The translations under genes were made by a program, and so were the position numbers. 64,000 bases of DNA from Amycolatopsis alkalitolerans (GTDB lineage: Bacteria > Actinomycetota > Actinomycetes > Mycobacteriales > Pseudonocardiaceae): assembly GCF_006152065.1 (NCBI RefSeq), contig NZ_VDFW01000020.1, positions 1-64,000 of the forward strand. Direction: 5' to 3'. The notes beneath the pieces were generated by a model. That model saw only the letters and a list, made by a program, of their open reading frames with translations. It had not been told where the DNA came from and searched no databases. Positions 1-8,492 of the stretch are shown piece by piece (the first letter of the stretch is position 1; each line of letters begins with the position of its first letter).

Positions 1-75
1 GTGTTGGCCGCGTGCGGGGCCAACACGGCGACGTGGGAAGCGAACACGCCGCCCGGACGGGCAAACACGGGCTCA
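1..75. repeat. 21-bp-period intergenic repeat, locus 1
   Basis: The window opens with GTGTTGGCC followed 8 nt later by GGCCAACAC, a perfect 9-bp inverted repeat. Degenerate units then follow every 21 bp, each carrying GCCAACAC, GCGAACAC or GCAAACAC. The array lies directly at the 3' end of the bcp gene and could form a terminator-like hairpin. The same 21-bp periodicity recurs near 22.7, 39.05 and 44.85 kb. The left end is cut by the window, so the full extent is unknown. Confidence 0.6.
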
Positions 76-543
76 GGTGGGGATGGAGAGGTCTTTGAGG
101 AGTTTGGCGACGTGGCCGGTGGCGCGGACGTTGTACAGCGCCTTCTCGATCGTGCCGTCCGGGGCGACGACGAACGTCGAGCGGATGACGCCCTGGATGA
201 TCCGCCCGTAGTTCTTCTTCTCCCCGAACGCGCCCCACTCGTTGAGCACGGCCTTCTCCGGATCCGACAGCAGCGGGAACGTCAGCTTCTCCGCCGCGAC
301 GAACTTCGCCAGCTTCTCCGGCTTGTCCGGCGAAATCCCGAGCACCTGGTACCCCGCGCCGTTGAGCGCCGCGAGGCTGTCCCGGAAGTCGCAGGCCTGC
401 TTGGTGCAGCCGGGTGTGCCGGCCGCCGGGTAGAAGTACACGACGACCCGCTGCCCGCGGTAGTCCGACAGCGAGACCTTGTTGCTCTCACTGTCCGGCA
501 GGGTGAACTCGGGTGCCCGGTCGCCGGTCGACAAACGCTGCAT
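73..543 (-). CDS. bcp: Thioredoxin-dependent peroxiredoxin, Bcp/PrxQ type
   Basis: This 156-residue cytoplasmic thiol peroxidase should reduce hydrogen peroxide and organic hydroperoxides with electrons from thioredoxin. It has the usual length and the AhpC/TSA fold. The motif GTPGCTKQACDFRD carries the peroxidatic cysteine C46 and a resolving cysteine C51 five residues later, the spacing typical of Bcp. The ATG at 543 is the natural start. It lies 28 bp downstream of a lipoprotein gene on the same strand, so the two may be co-transcribed. Its 3' end runs into the 21-bp repeat array at the window start. The family assignment is firm; substrate preference is not visible. Confidence 0.95.
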   Translation of the reverse strand: MQRLSTGDRAPEFTLPDSESNKVSLSDYRGQRVVVYFYPAAGTPGCTKQACDFRDSLAALNGAGYQVLGISPDKPEKLAKFVAAEKLTFPLLSDPEKAVLNEWGAFGEKKNYGRIIQGVIRSTFVVAPDGTIEKALYNVRATGHVAKLLKDLSIPT

Positions 544-571
544 GCCGCCGAGCGTAGCCGGTCAGGCCGGG

Positions 572-1102
572 TCAGGCCGAGCCGCTGTACACGGCGACGA
601 CGGAACTCGTCGCCGTCGGCTTCAGCGACAGGCGCAGCTGAGCCGGCTGCTCGGAAACCGCGAACGCGACCGTCACCCGCACGTCACGCCCCACGGGCAC
701 GTCCTTGCCCGCGTCGACGATCCCGCTGTAGCCCTGCGTGGGATCCACGACCTGCTTCGCTCCGGCGCCGTCGAAGGTCGCCGACACCGACAGGCCCGAC
801 AACCGGTACGGCTGCGATCCGTCGTTGCGGATCGCGATCTCGAACGCGACCGCGCGGTCACTGTGCGGGTACGCGCTCGTGCTGGGCTGGAAAGGCTTTG
901 GCGCCGACACGATGACCGTGATCCCGTCGGCGAACCGGTACTGCCCGCCGAAGTACACCGTCGCCTGCGCGGGGGTCGGCGCGGCTTGCACGGCGGGGCT
1001 GCCCGCGTCGTTTCGCGTCGCGATGCCGGACGATGCGGGCGCGCCGCACGCGGCGAGCCCGATGAGGGCTGCCGCGATCAGGGCGTGCCTCGGGGTGCGC
1101 AC
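572..1102 (-). CDS. Secreted lipoprotein, DUF4352-like
   Basis: A 176-residue protein with a lipoprotein signal peptide: a basic N-terminus (MRTPRH), a hydrophobic stretch and the lipobox LAAC with the lipidated cysteine at residue 19. After a Ser/Ala/Pro-rich linker (about 20-45), the remainder (about 48-176) looks like the immunoglobulin-like beta sandwich of DUF4352 proteins, with the typical 'VAFEIAIRNDGSQPY' type strand. It is expected on the outer face of the membrane; function unknown. The GTG start at 1102 is preceded by AAGGAAG about 8 nt upstream, supporting this start. The next gene on this strand, bcp, follows after 28 bp. Confidence 0.8.
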   Translation of the reverse strand: MRTPRHALIAAALIGLAACGAPASSGIATRNDAGSPAVQAAPTPAQATVYFGGQYRFADGITVIVSAPKPFQPSTSAYPHSDRAVAFEIAIRNDGSQPYRLSGLSVSATFDGAGAKQVVDPTQGYSGIVDAGKDVPVGRDVRVTVAFAVSEQPAQLRLSLKPTATSSVVAVYSGSA

Positions 1103-1296
1103 AGCGGCAACTTCCTTTACTCGTCACGTCGGTCCCGGCTGCGCCGTTCGGGGTAGACACTTCTGCCGGGACCTGCTCCACTCTGTCGGCACTCCGGCGC
1201 GACGGCGAGCGGCGCCACGGGGTTGAGGCGCACCTGGTGTAGGGCTGTGGCCGATCCGTGATCGGAACGGGATCGGTGGTGAGCGGAGTCACTTCC

Positions 1297-1479
1297 CTAC
1301 GTGGCAAGCGCGAAAAAGAGGATGAACGCGCCGACCGCGATCACCCAGACGACGATCAGCCAGCCGAAGTCGCGCCACGGATCGACGGTGTGGTTGTCCT
1401 CGCCCGGCACGTACACGCCGCGCTGCTCGAACCAGTCGGCGAAGCGCGCTGCCCAGCGGAACGGGCTACGACGCGGCAT
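1297..1479 (-). CDS. Small single-pass membrane protein
   Basis: A 60-residue protein with a soluble basic N-terminal half and one C-terminal transmembrane helix (about residues 41-58, WLIVVWVIAVGAFILFF). No family is recognised beyond small actinobacterial membrane proteins. The ATG at 1479 is chosen because a strong ribosome-binding sequence GGAGGTGAG sits just upstream; an in-frame GTG at 1488 lies inside that sequence and is less likely. It stands alone, about 195 bp upstream of the lipoprotein gene on the same strand. Confidence 0.65.
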   Translation of the reverse strand: MPRRSPFRWAARFADWFEQRGVYVPGEDNHTVDPWRDFGWLIVVWVIAVGAFILFFALAT

Positions 1480-1580
1480 GGACCTCACCTCCGGAACCCA
1501 CCGTACGGCCTGGCGCCAATGGGCACTTCCGCTACCTCGGTGTCACGCATTGTCGAAAGTTCTCCCGATTGGCTGTGACT

Positions 1581-1611
1581 GTTATCACTATGATGGCAAC
1601 GAACTGATAAC
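1581..1611. promoter_or_regulatory. Inverted repeat GTTATCA-N17-TGATAAC
   Basis: Two perfect 7-bp half sites in an otherwise GC-rich region lie 12 bp upstream of the ATG at 1623, between the small membrane protein gene and the P/T-rich membrane protein gene. The position suits an operator or a promoter-proximal protein-binding site. No regulator is identified. Confidence 0.4.
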
Positions 1612-1622
1612 GGCGGTTAAGG

Positions 1623-2387
1623 ATGTCGCTGTGGGTGACGAACGAAGGGCTTGTGAGCGTGCCGAGTAACCAGGTGAATCCTCGTCAGGGTGACGACGGC
1701 GAGCAGTTGACCGTCGCCGAACTGCTGCGTCGCGAGGGCATGACGCAGGAGCTGCCCGTCGTGAAGGATCCTGTCGATGACACCCCGACCGACCGCATTC
1801 CCGTGGGCGACCTCCTGCGCCGCGAGGGGCGCTGGGACCGCCGCAAGGCGAGCAAGGTGGGTGCGCTGGCCGCCGGAGTCGCCGCGCTCGCCGGCATCGC
1901 CGTGACGGCACTGAGCACCGGCCAGCTGCACGACACTGCCGCCTCCACGGCCGGCGGCGGGGGTGGCGGGTACGTCCCGCCCGAGGCCAAGTCGTCGAGC
2001 CAGCTGACCACCGCGCCGAGCCTCGCCTCCAGCGAAACGACCGCCCCCGCGGGCACCTCCTCGCTCGGGCGGGTGGAGACCAGGCAGGCCACCGGCGGCG
2101 CCGCGCGCCCGACGACGGGGGCCACCGGCAGCCCGTCCACTGGCGGTCAGGCGCAGAGCGCGCCCAGCGTGCCCGCGGCGCCTCAGACGACTCAAGACGC
2201 CTCGGCGAGCGCCACCCCCGCGCCCACGACCACGACGACGCGTTCCGAGCCGCCGACGAGCGACAGCAGCACCACGACGGCGCCGCAGGGGCCCGCCGCC
2301 CGCCCGAGCCCGCCGAAGGGCACCGAGCAGCCCAAGGGCCTGCTGGGCGGCCTTCTCGACACGATCGGCGGCCTGCTGGGCGGCTGA
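1623..2387 (+). CDS. Membrane-anchored protein with LLRREG repeats and P/T/S-rich tail
   Basis: A 254-residue protein of unknown function. The N-terminal part contains two copies of a short motif, VAELLRREG (about residues 29-37) and VGDLLRREG (about 61-69). One transmembrane helix follows (about 77-97, VGALAAGVAALAGIAVTAL). The remaining 150 residues are rich in Pro, Thr, Ser and Ala and probably extracellular, ending in a glycine/leucine tail (GGLLDTIGGLLGG). The topology suggests a cytoplasmic sensor or docking segment joined to a wall-spanning linker. A GTG at about 1653 with AAGGG upstream is an alternative start. An inverted repeat lies directly upstream. Confidence 0.65.
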   Translation: MSLWVTNEGLVSVPSNQVNPRQGDDGEQLTVAELLRREGMTQELPVVKDPVDDTPTDRIPVGDLLRREGRWDRRKASKVGALAAGVAALAGIAVTALSTGQLHDTAASTAGGGGGGYVPPEAKSSSQLTTAPSLASSETTAPAGTSSLGRVETRQATGGAARPTTGATGSPSTGGQAQSAPSVPAAPQTTQDASASATPAPTTTTTRSEPPTSDSSTTTAPQGPAARPSPPKGTEQPKGLLGGLLDTIGGLLGG

Positions 2388-2492
2388 ACCATAAACCGCA
2401 TTGATGCTCGGTAGCCGAAGGAGTTATTTCCCTAAGGGGCACAAGGGTTTCTAGGGTCGACGTGATACCGGTCACCGCAGACAGGAGCGTCG

Positions 2493-3779
2493 ATGCCGCA
2501 CCCGCTTACCCAGCTGCAGGTTCATACCGTCCGCAAACCGGCGAGGGTCTCGGCGCACGAGATCACCGCCGACGTGTGCGTCGTCGGAGCTGGCGTCGCG
2601 GGCGTCTCGGCGGCCATCGAAAGCGCCAAACTCGGCCGTGACGTCGTCCTGATCGACTCGCTGCCGGTGCTCGGCGGGCAGATGGTGAACTCGTTGATCG
2701 GGCTGTTCTGCGGGGTGTTCGGCAACGCTCCCGAGTACCGGCAGCTCACGCACGGCATCTTCGACGAGATCTTCGCCGATCTGGGGCCGACGGGGGATCT
2801 GCATTTCAACCGCCGCCACACGATCACCGTGGCCTACGACGAGGTGGTGCTCGGCCGCTGGATCGAGGAGCGGATCCGCCGGCTGGGCATCCGGGTCGTG
2901 CTCGGCGCCGTTATCCAGCGCGTCGAGGTGCACGAAGGCCGGATCGAGTCGGTCTCCTTCGCCTCGCGCTACGGCGACGTGGCCGTCCGCGCGACCGGGT
3001 TCGTCGACTCCACCGGTGACGCGGCGCTCGCCTGGGAGGCCGGGCTGCCGTGCCGCATCCCCGAGCGCACCATCTACGGCTCGCAGCAGATCGTCCTCGA
3101 GCACCTCGACGAGACCTATCAGCCGGAGCCGAAAGAACTCGCCGAGCGGGTGGACGAGAAGGCCGGGGAGTACGGCCTCATGCGCCACGACGGGCTCGCG
3201 TTCTTCTTCCCCGGCCGCAACACCGCGGTCATGAACATGACGCATATCGAGGCGCCGCTCGATCCCGTCGAGGCCTCCAACGCGCAGCTGGAGGGCAGGG
3301 CGCAGGCGGACCGGGTGGTTCAGTTCCTGCGCACCGAGTACCCGAAAGCCTTCGGCGAAGCCAAAGTGCGCGCCTACGGCTTCCCCGGCCGCCGCCAGAC
3401 GCGCTGGCTCGCGGCGGTGCATCAGCTGACCCTCGACGACGTGCGCACCGGCCACCGCTTCGAGGATTCGGTCGCCCGTACGTCATGGCCGATCGAGCTG
3501 CACGACCGGCCCGAGGGCTACGTCTGGGAGCTGTTCGAGGCCGATCACGTGCATTACGTCCCGTTGCGCAGCATGCTCCCACCCGGCACGCACAACCTGG
3601 TCGCCGCGGGCCGCTGCGTCGACGGGGACGCCGCCGCGCTGTCGAGTATCCGGGTGATGGGCCCGTGCGCCGCGATGGGTGCCGGGGCCGCACACGCGCT
3701 CGACCTGGCCGGCAAGGAAAGCGTGCACGAAGTCGACTCCGCCGAGCTGCACGACCGGCTCGCGGCGAACCTGGATTGA
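2493..3779 (+). CDS. FAD-dependent oxidoreductase (FAD_oxidored family)
   Basis: A 428-residue flavoprotein. The dinucleotide-binding fingerprint GAGVAG with its beta-alpha-beta context starts near residue 32, followed by LIDSLPVLGGQMVNS. The C-terminal FAD-binding segment (NLVAAGRCVDGD, then RVMGPCAAMGAGAAHA) lies near residues 365-400. Both ends therefore match pfam12831-type proteins, which oxidise poorly defined substrates. It is the first gene of a six-gene run in one direction and the IlvD/Edd dehydratase begins 4 bp after its stop, so it probably performs a redox step on the same compound. The ATG follows CAGGAG. The family is clear; the substrate is unknown. Confidence 0.85.
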   Translation: MPHPLTQLQVHTVRKPARVSAHEITADVCVVGAGVAGVSAAIESAKLGRDVVLIDSLPVLGGQMVNSLIGLFCGVFGNAPEYRQLTHGIFDEIFADLGPTGDLHFNRRHTITVAYDEVVLGRWIEERIRRLGIRVVLGAVIQRVEVHEGRIESVSFASRYGDVAVRATGFVDSTGDAALAWEAGLPCRIPERTIYGSQQIVLEHLDETYQPEPKELAERVDEKAGEYGLMRHDGLAFFFPGRNTAVMNMTHIEAPLDPVEASNAQLEGRAQADRVVQFLRTEYPKAFGEAKVRAYGFPGRRQTRWLAAVHQLTLDDVRTGHRFEDSVARTSWPIELHDRPEGYVWELFEADHVHYVPLRSMLPPGTHNLVAAGRCVDGDAAALSSIRVMGPCAAMGAGAAHALDLAGKESVHEVDSAELHDRLAANLD

Positions 3780-3783
3780 CGCC

Positions 3784-5451
3784 ATGGAACTGCGCAGCAA
3801 CTTCGAAAAGGGCACCTCCCGGTGGGCCACCCGGCGCGCGCAGTGGCGCGCGCTCGGACTGTCCGATGAGGACCTGGAAAAGCCGAAGATCGCCGTGGTG
3901 AACTCGTCTTCGGACCTCGCGATCTGCTACAGCCACCTGGACGGGGTCGCGGCGAGGGTCAAGGAGACGATCCGCGCCGCGGGCGGGGTCGGGTTCGAGG
4001 TGCGCACCACGGCGCCCTCGGACTTCATCCACAGCGCGGGTGGCCGCGGTGGGTACATCCTGTCGAGCCGTGATCTCATCGTGAACGACATCGAGGCCGG
4101 GGTCGAAGGTGCGCTGCTCGATGGCATGGTGTGCCTGGCTTCCTGCGACAAGACCGCGCCGGCGCAGCTCATGGCGGCCGGGCGGCTGAACATCCCGACG
4201 ATCGTCGTCGCGTGCGGGTACCAGCCGTGCGGCACCTTCCGGGGCGAGCACTGCGACATCGAGGACGTGTTCCTCGCCGCCGGGCACGTCGCACAGGGCA
4301 CGCTCGGCGTCGACGAGCTGACCGAGATGAGCGAGAACGCCGTGCTGGGTCCCGGAGTCTGCGCCGGGATGGGCACCGCGAACTCGATGCACATCGTGTG
4401 CGAGGCGCTCGGGATGGCGCTGCCGGGCAGCACGCCGGTGGCCGCGAACAGTCAGTCCATGTGGGACAGTGCCGAGCAGGCGGGGCGCCGCATCGTCGAG
4501 ATGGTGCGGGAAGGACTGAAGCCGCGCGACGTGCTGACGCCGGGCGCCTTCGCGAACGCCGTGACGGCGGTGCTCTCGATCAGCGGTTCGATCAACTGCG
4601 TCAAGCATCTGCAGGCGGTCGCCGCCGAAGCGGAGTCCGATGTGGACGTCTACTGGCTGTTCGAGCGATACGCCGACGAAGTGCCGCTGCTGGCAGCGGT
4701 CCGTCCCAACGGCCCGCATTCCATCGAACAGTTCGAGGCCGCCGGCGGTGCGGCCGCCTTGTTGAAGCAGCTGGAAGGGCTGCTGCACAAGGAAACGATG
4801 ACCGTCACCGGTCGCACCACGGGGGAGAACCTCGCCGATGTCGAGGTGGCCGACCCCGAGATCATCAGGCCCGCGGACCGCCCGCTCGGCAGCCGGCCGA
4901 CCGTGGTCGTGGTGCGTGGTTCGCTCGCGCCGTCGACCGGGATCGTCAAGCTCGCCGTGGCCGAGGAACGCAAGCTCACCTTCGACGGCAAGGCGATCGT
5001 GTACGACTCGCCCGAGGACGCGATGGCCGGTCTGCGCGCGGGCGAGATCCGCGAAGGGCATGTGCTCGTCCTGCGCGGCCAGGGCCCGAAAGGCAGTCCC
5101 GGGATGGGCATGGCCTCCCGCCCGGTGTTCGCTTTGGACGGTGCCGGGCTCACCGGCAAGGTCGCCGTGGTGACCGACGGGCAGCTGTCCGGGTTGGTGA
5201 ACAAGGGAATCGTGGTCGGTGAGGTCTCGCCGGAGGCGGCCGACGGCGGGCCGCTCGCGCTGGTCGAGAACGGTGACTGGATCGCCATCGACGTGGCGGC
5301 CAGGACCGTGGATCTCGTCGTCCCCGGAGAGATTCTGGCCGAGCGCAGGGCACGGCTGATCAAGGCGCCGGTTCCGGCCGGGCACGGCTGGCTTTCGATC
5401 TACCAGCGCATCGTGCGGCCACTCCAGCAAGGCGCAGTGCTGCGCGGTTAG
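3784..5451 (+). CDS. IlvD/Edd family dehydratase
   Basis: A 555-residue iron-sulfur dehydratase of the dihydroxy-acid / sugar-acid dehydratase family, which convert 2,3-dihydroxy acids to 2-oxo acids. The three expected cluster-binding positions are present: C48 (AICYSH), C121 (ASCDKTAPAQLMAA) and C193 (GVCAGMGTANSM). The C-terminal swivelling domain carries the usual GQLSG and VGEVSPEA segments. It is unlikely to be the housekeeping IlvD, because it sits in a catabolic operon between an FAD oxidoreductase and a transporter and C48 lies in a context unlike the usual IlvD motif. The in-frame region upstream of the ATG at 3784 overlaps the previous gene and is rejected. Confidence 0.88.
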   Translation: MELRSNFEKGTSRWATRRAQWRALGLSDEDLEKPKIAVVNSSSDLAICYSHLDGVAARVKETIRAAGGVGFEVRTTAPSDFIHSAGGRGGYILSSRDLIVNDIEAGVEGALLDGMVCLASCDKTAPAQLMAAGRLNIPTIVVACGYQPCGTFRGEHCDIEDVFLAAGHVAQGTLGVDELTEMSENAVLGPGVCAGMGTANSMHIVCEALGMALPGSTPVAANSQSMWDSAEQAGRRIVEMVREGLKPRDVLTPGAFANAVTAVLSISGSINCVKHLQAVAAEAESDVDVYWLFERYADEVPLLAAVRPNGPHSIEQFEAAGGAAALLKQLEGLLHKETMTVTGRTTGENLADVEVADPEIIRPADRPLGSRPTVVVVRGSLAPSTGIVKLAVAEERKLTFDGKAIVYDSPEDAMAGLRAGEIREGHVLVLRGQGPKGSPGMGMASRPVFALDGAGLTGKVAVVTDGQLSGLVNKGIVVGEVSPEAADGGPLALVENGDWIAIDVAARTVDLVVPGEILAERRARLIKAPVPAGHGWLSIYQRIVRPLQQGAVLRG

Positions 5452-5459
5452 GAGTACTC

Positions 5460-6788
5460 GTGGAAACCCTTACCGGTCAGGCGAAACGGTCCATTTCCGG
5501 TGGCGTGTTCGGGATGTTCGTCGACACCTTCGACGTCTACCTGCCCGCGCTCGTCCTCCCGGCGGCGATGAGCTACTTCCTGCCGCATTCGATGTCGCCG
5601 TCGGCCTCGGTCACGGTCTCGACGCTGCTGTTCTGCGTGAGCCTGCTGGGCCGGCCGATCGGCGGCCTGGTGTTCGGCAACCTCAGCGACAAGATCGGCC
5701 GCAAACGCGTCACCCTCATCTCGGCCGGCGGGTTCACCGCGTGCACGCTGCTGATCAGCGTCCTCCCTGGCTACGGCAGCTGGGGCGTCGCGGTGATCCT
5801 GGTGTTCGCGCTCCTGCGGCTGGTCAACGGGATCTTCCTCGGCGGCGGCTACGCGGCGCCGATCCCGCTCGCGCTCGAGCACTCGCCGGCGCGGCTGCGC
5901 GGGCTGGTCGGCGGGCTGATCGCCGCCGCGGCGCCGGCCGCCTTCCTGGTGATCAGCCTGATCCAGGTGCTCGCGCTGCGGAAGCTGCCCAAGGCGGACT
6001 TCCTGTCCTGGGGCTGGCGGCTGCCGTTCTTCCTCGGCGTGCTGCTGGGAATCGGCTATCTCGTGCACTATCTGCGTGTCGATGAGGGCAACGAGAGCTA
6101 TTGGGCGGCTCGCCGCGCCGAACGGCGCCAGCCGGTTCGTGAACTGTTCAGCAGGCGCAATGCGAAAACGCTCGGCCAGGTCTTCCTGCTCACCTCGGGA
6201 TACTGGTTCGCCGCGCAGATGGCGGTTTCCCTGTTGCCCTCGTTGCTGACCGGAGACCTGCACCAGGACGCGACGAATGTCTCCTTGCTCACGTTGGCCG
6301 GAAGCGTGTTCACTATTTTCTCGGTGATCGGTTTCGCGGTGCTGGGACAACGCGTCGGGCGGCGCAAAGTGCTGCTCGGCGCCGCCTGTGCCATCACCGT
6401 GGTCACCGCGCTGACATTCGCATTGATGGTTCATTTCGCGGAGGTGCGCACAGGTTTCTTCGCCGTAGCCGTGATGGGCATCATCGCGAACGCGCTGACC
6501 TCGGGCCCGCTCGGCGTGCTGATCACTTACCTGAACGAGCGATTTCCTCTGTCCGTGCGCTCGACGGGATACAGCGTGGGGTACACCTTCGGCCTGATCC
6601 TGCCGGGCCTGTACAGCGTTTGGTTGCTGGGCCTGGGAAACCTCATGCCCTATGCGTACGGCCCGGTGGTGCTGATCGTGCTCGGCGGTCTGCTCATGAC
6701 GTTCGCCGTGCACAGTGGCCCGGAGACGACACAGATCGACAGCCTCACCGGCGAGGCCAGGACGGTGGAGAGGGAGCTGCGGCCGTGA
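5460..6788 (+). CDS. MFS transporter, metabolite:H+ symporter type
   Basis: A 442-residue twelve-helix carrier. The loop between helices 2 and 3 carries RPIGGLVFGNLSDKIGRKR, the classical MFS signature, and a second related sequence (GQRVGRRKV) follows the central loop. The overall pattern resembles the metabolite:proton symporters (KgtP/ProP-like), which import organic acids. The GTG start at 5460 has TAGGAGT just upstream, overlapping the stop of the dehydratase gene. The stop overlaps the aconitase X large-subunit gene by 4 bp (GTGA), so the genes are translationally coupled. Substrate presumably that of the operon; this is inference. Confidence 0.85.
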   Translation: METLTGQAKRSISGGVFGMFVDTFDVYLPALVLPAAMSYFLPHSMSPSASVTVSTLLFCVSLLGRPIGGLVFGNLSDKIGRKRVTLISAGGFTACTLLISVLPGYGSWGVAVILVFALLRLVNGIFLGGGYAAPIPLALEHSPARLRGLVGGLIAAAAPAAFLVISLIQVLALRKLPKADFLSWGWRLPFFLGVLLGIGYLVHYLRVDEGNESYWAARRAERRQPVRELFSRRNAKTLGQVFLLTSGYWFAAQMAVSLLPSLLTGDLHQDATNVSLLTLAGSVFTIFSVIGFAVLGQRVGRRKVLLGAACAITVVTALTFALMVHFAEVRTGFFAVAVMGIIANALTSGPLGVLITYLNERFPLSVRSTGYSVGYTFGLILPGLYSVWLLGLGNLMPYAYGPVVLIVLGGLLMTFAVHSGPETTQIDSLTGEARTVERELRP

Positions 6789-8056
6789 TACTGACCGACG
6801 AAGAGAAGTCGATGGTCGACGGGGCCGAGGGGCCCGCCGTCGCCGCGGCGATGGACCTGCTGGTCCGCTACGGCGAAGCGCTGGACTGCGAACGGTTCTG
6901 CGACATCCGCAACGTGGCCGGCACGATGACCCAGCCCTCGCCGGCGAAGGCCAAGATCGTGCAGGAACACGGCTGGGACAAGGCATATGCGATGATCAAC
7001 CTCGATTCGGACGAGGAGTTCGAGGTGCCGCAGATGAAGATCCCCACCTGCCAGCTGCAGCACGGGTTCAGCGACGATTCGGTCGGCGTCGCGCCGTACC
7101 CGAAACAGTACGTCGAACTGCAGGCGGACGCGGAATCCTTCTACGGGCGCAAAGGCGTCAACATCCTCGCCACGTGTACGCCCTACCAGGTGGGCAACCT
7201 TCCGGTGCGCGGCGAGCACATCGCGTGGATGGAGTCCTCGGCGGTCGTCTACGCCAACTCGGTGCTCGGCGCCCGCACCAACTGCGAGGGCGGCGCGTCG
7301 ACCGGCGCGGCGAGCCTGACCGGCAAGATTCCATGCTGGGGCAACCATCATGAGCGCAACCGGCGCGGCACGCACCTGATCGACGTGCGCGTGCCGGTGA
7401 AGAGCTTCCTGGACTGGGGCATGCTCGGCTATTTCGCCGGCGACCTCGTCCAGGAGGAGCGGCCGGTGATCACCGGCGACTTCGGGCAGCCGGAACTGGT
7501 TGACCTCAAGCACTTCGGCGCCGCGGCCGCCTCCAGCGGCGGGGTCGAGATGTACCACATCCCCGGTGTGACCCCGGAAGCGCCGACGGTCGAGGCGGCG
7601 TTCGGTTCCGCGAAGCTGCCCGAATCCGTCCACTATGGACCATCCGAGCGGCGGCGGATGTACGAGATCCTGAACTCCCAGGGCGAGAGCACCGACGTCG
7701 ACTTCGTCCTGCTGGGCTGCCCGCACGCCTCGATCGACCAGATCTGGCGCGCGGCGAGGGCGCTGGACGGGCGCAAGCTCAAGGCGCAGCTGTGGCTGAT
7801 GGTGCCGCGGGCGCTCAAGGTCGTCGCGGATCGCAGCGGGTACACGGAGGTCATCGAAAAGGCGGGTGGGCGCGTGCTTTCCGACTCGTGCCCGGCGATG
7901 TCCCGGTCGGCCCCGCCGGGGACGAAGGTCTTCGCGACCGACTCGGCGAAGCAGGCGCACTACCTGCCCGCGATCCTCGGCATCGAGGCGTGGTTCGGCA
8001 CCTTGGAGGACTGCGTGCACGCCGCGGTCACCGGCCGGTGGACGGGGGAGCTGTGA
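6785..8056 (+). CDS. Aconitase X, catalytic (large) subunit
   Basis: A 423-residue protein of the AcnX family (pfam04412), dehydratases related to aconitase. Known members act as cis-3-hydroxy-L-proline dehydratase or archaeal phosphomevalonate dehydratase. Recognisable blocks are TCTPYQVGN with C131, the GARTN segment at 162-166 followed by C167, GCPHASIDQI with C312, and SDSCPAMS with C369, candidate cluster or active-site cysteines. The GTG start at 6785 overlaps the MFS stop by 4 bp, and the stop overlaps the small-subunit start by 4 bp. The reading frame stays open upstream into the MFS gene but shows no homology there. Family confidence is high; the substrate here is not assignable. Confidence 0.9.
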   Translation: MILTDEEKSMVDGAEGPAVAAAMDLLVRYGEALDCERFCDIRNVAGTMTQPSPAKAKIVQEHGWDKAYAMINLDSDEEFEVPQMKIPTCQLQHGFSDDSVGVAPYPKQYVELQADAESFYGRKGVNILATCTPYQVGNLPVRGEHIAWMESSAVVYANSVLGARTNCEGGASTGAASLTGKIPCWGNHHERNRRGTHLIDVRVPVKSFLDWGMLGYFAGDLVQEERPVITGDFGQPELVDLKHFGAAAASSGGVEMYHIPGVTPEAPTVEAAFGSAKLPESVHYGPSERRRMYEILNSQGESTDVDFVLLGCPHASIDQIWRAARALDGRKLKAQLWLMVPRALKVVADRSGYTEVIEKAGGRVLSDSCPAMSRSAPPGTKVFATDSAKQAHYLPAILGIEAWFGTLEDCVHAAVTGRWTGEL

Positions 8057-8463
8057 TTCGGTTACACGGCAGGAAAGTGGTACCGGGGATCGCTGAGGGC
8101 GAGGCGCTGGTCTCGCACGAGACGATCTCCGGCTGGGGAGGGATCGACCCCGCCAAGGGTGTGATCATCGAGCGGCGGCACGAACTGTTCGGCGTCTGCT
8201 TCACCGGCAAGATCCTGGTCTTTCCCGGTGCCAAGGGTTCCTCGGGCTGGTCCGGGTTCTTCCAGAGCACCCGCCTGATGGGCACCGCGCCGCTCGCGAT
8301 GCTGTTCACGAACATCACCACGAAGGCGGCGCTGGGTGCCGTGGTCACCCGGGTGCCGAGCATCACGGGGTTCGACCGGGACCCGGTGGAGGTGATTTCC
8401 ACCGGAGACTGGGTCCGCGTCGACGCCGACGCGGGCGTAGTCGAGATCAAGCCTGCTTCGTAA
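8053..8463 (+). CDS. Aconitase X swivel domain (small subunit)
   Basis: A 136-residue protein matching the AcnX swivel domain (DUF126, pfam01989), the mobile domain that closes over the active site of the large subunit. It contains GKILVFPGAKGSSGWS (about residues 53-68), the conserved glycine/serine loop, followed by the strand and helix around FTNITTKAAL. In this organism the two domains are separate polypeptides whose genes overlap by GTGA, the usual arrangement of two-subunit bacterial AcnX enzymes. The last gene of the operon, another MFS carrier, starts 29 bp after its stop. Confidence 0.9.
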   Translation: MIRLHGRKVVPGIAEGEALVSHETISGWGGIDPAKGVIIERRHELFGVCFTGKILVFPGAKGSSGWSGFFQSTRLMGTAPLAMLFTNITTKAALGAVVTRVPSITGFDRDPVEVISTGDWVRVDADAGVVEIKPAS

Positions 8464-8492
8464 GTCCCCTGCCGCACAAAGGAGTGTGTCCC

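Noticed and set aside
1..915. Plus-strand frame opposite bcp and the lipoprotein gene
   Set aside because: Repetitive and Arg-rich translation covering the repeat and the complement of two supported genes.
3229..5430. Long minus-strand open frame opposite the FAD oxidoreductase and dehydratase genes
   Set aside because: Low-complexity Arg/Pro-rich translation and no motifs; the plus strand has two recognisable enzymes.
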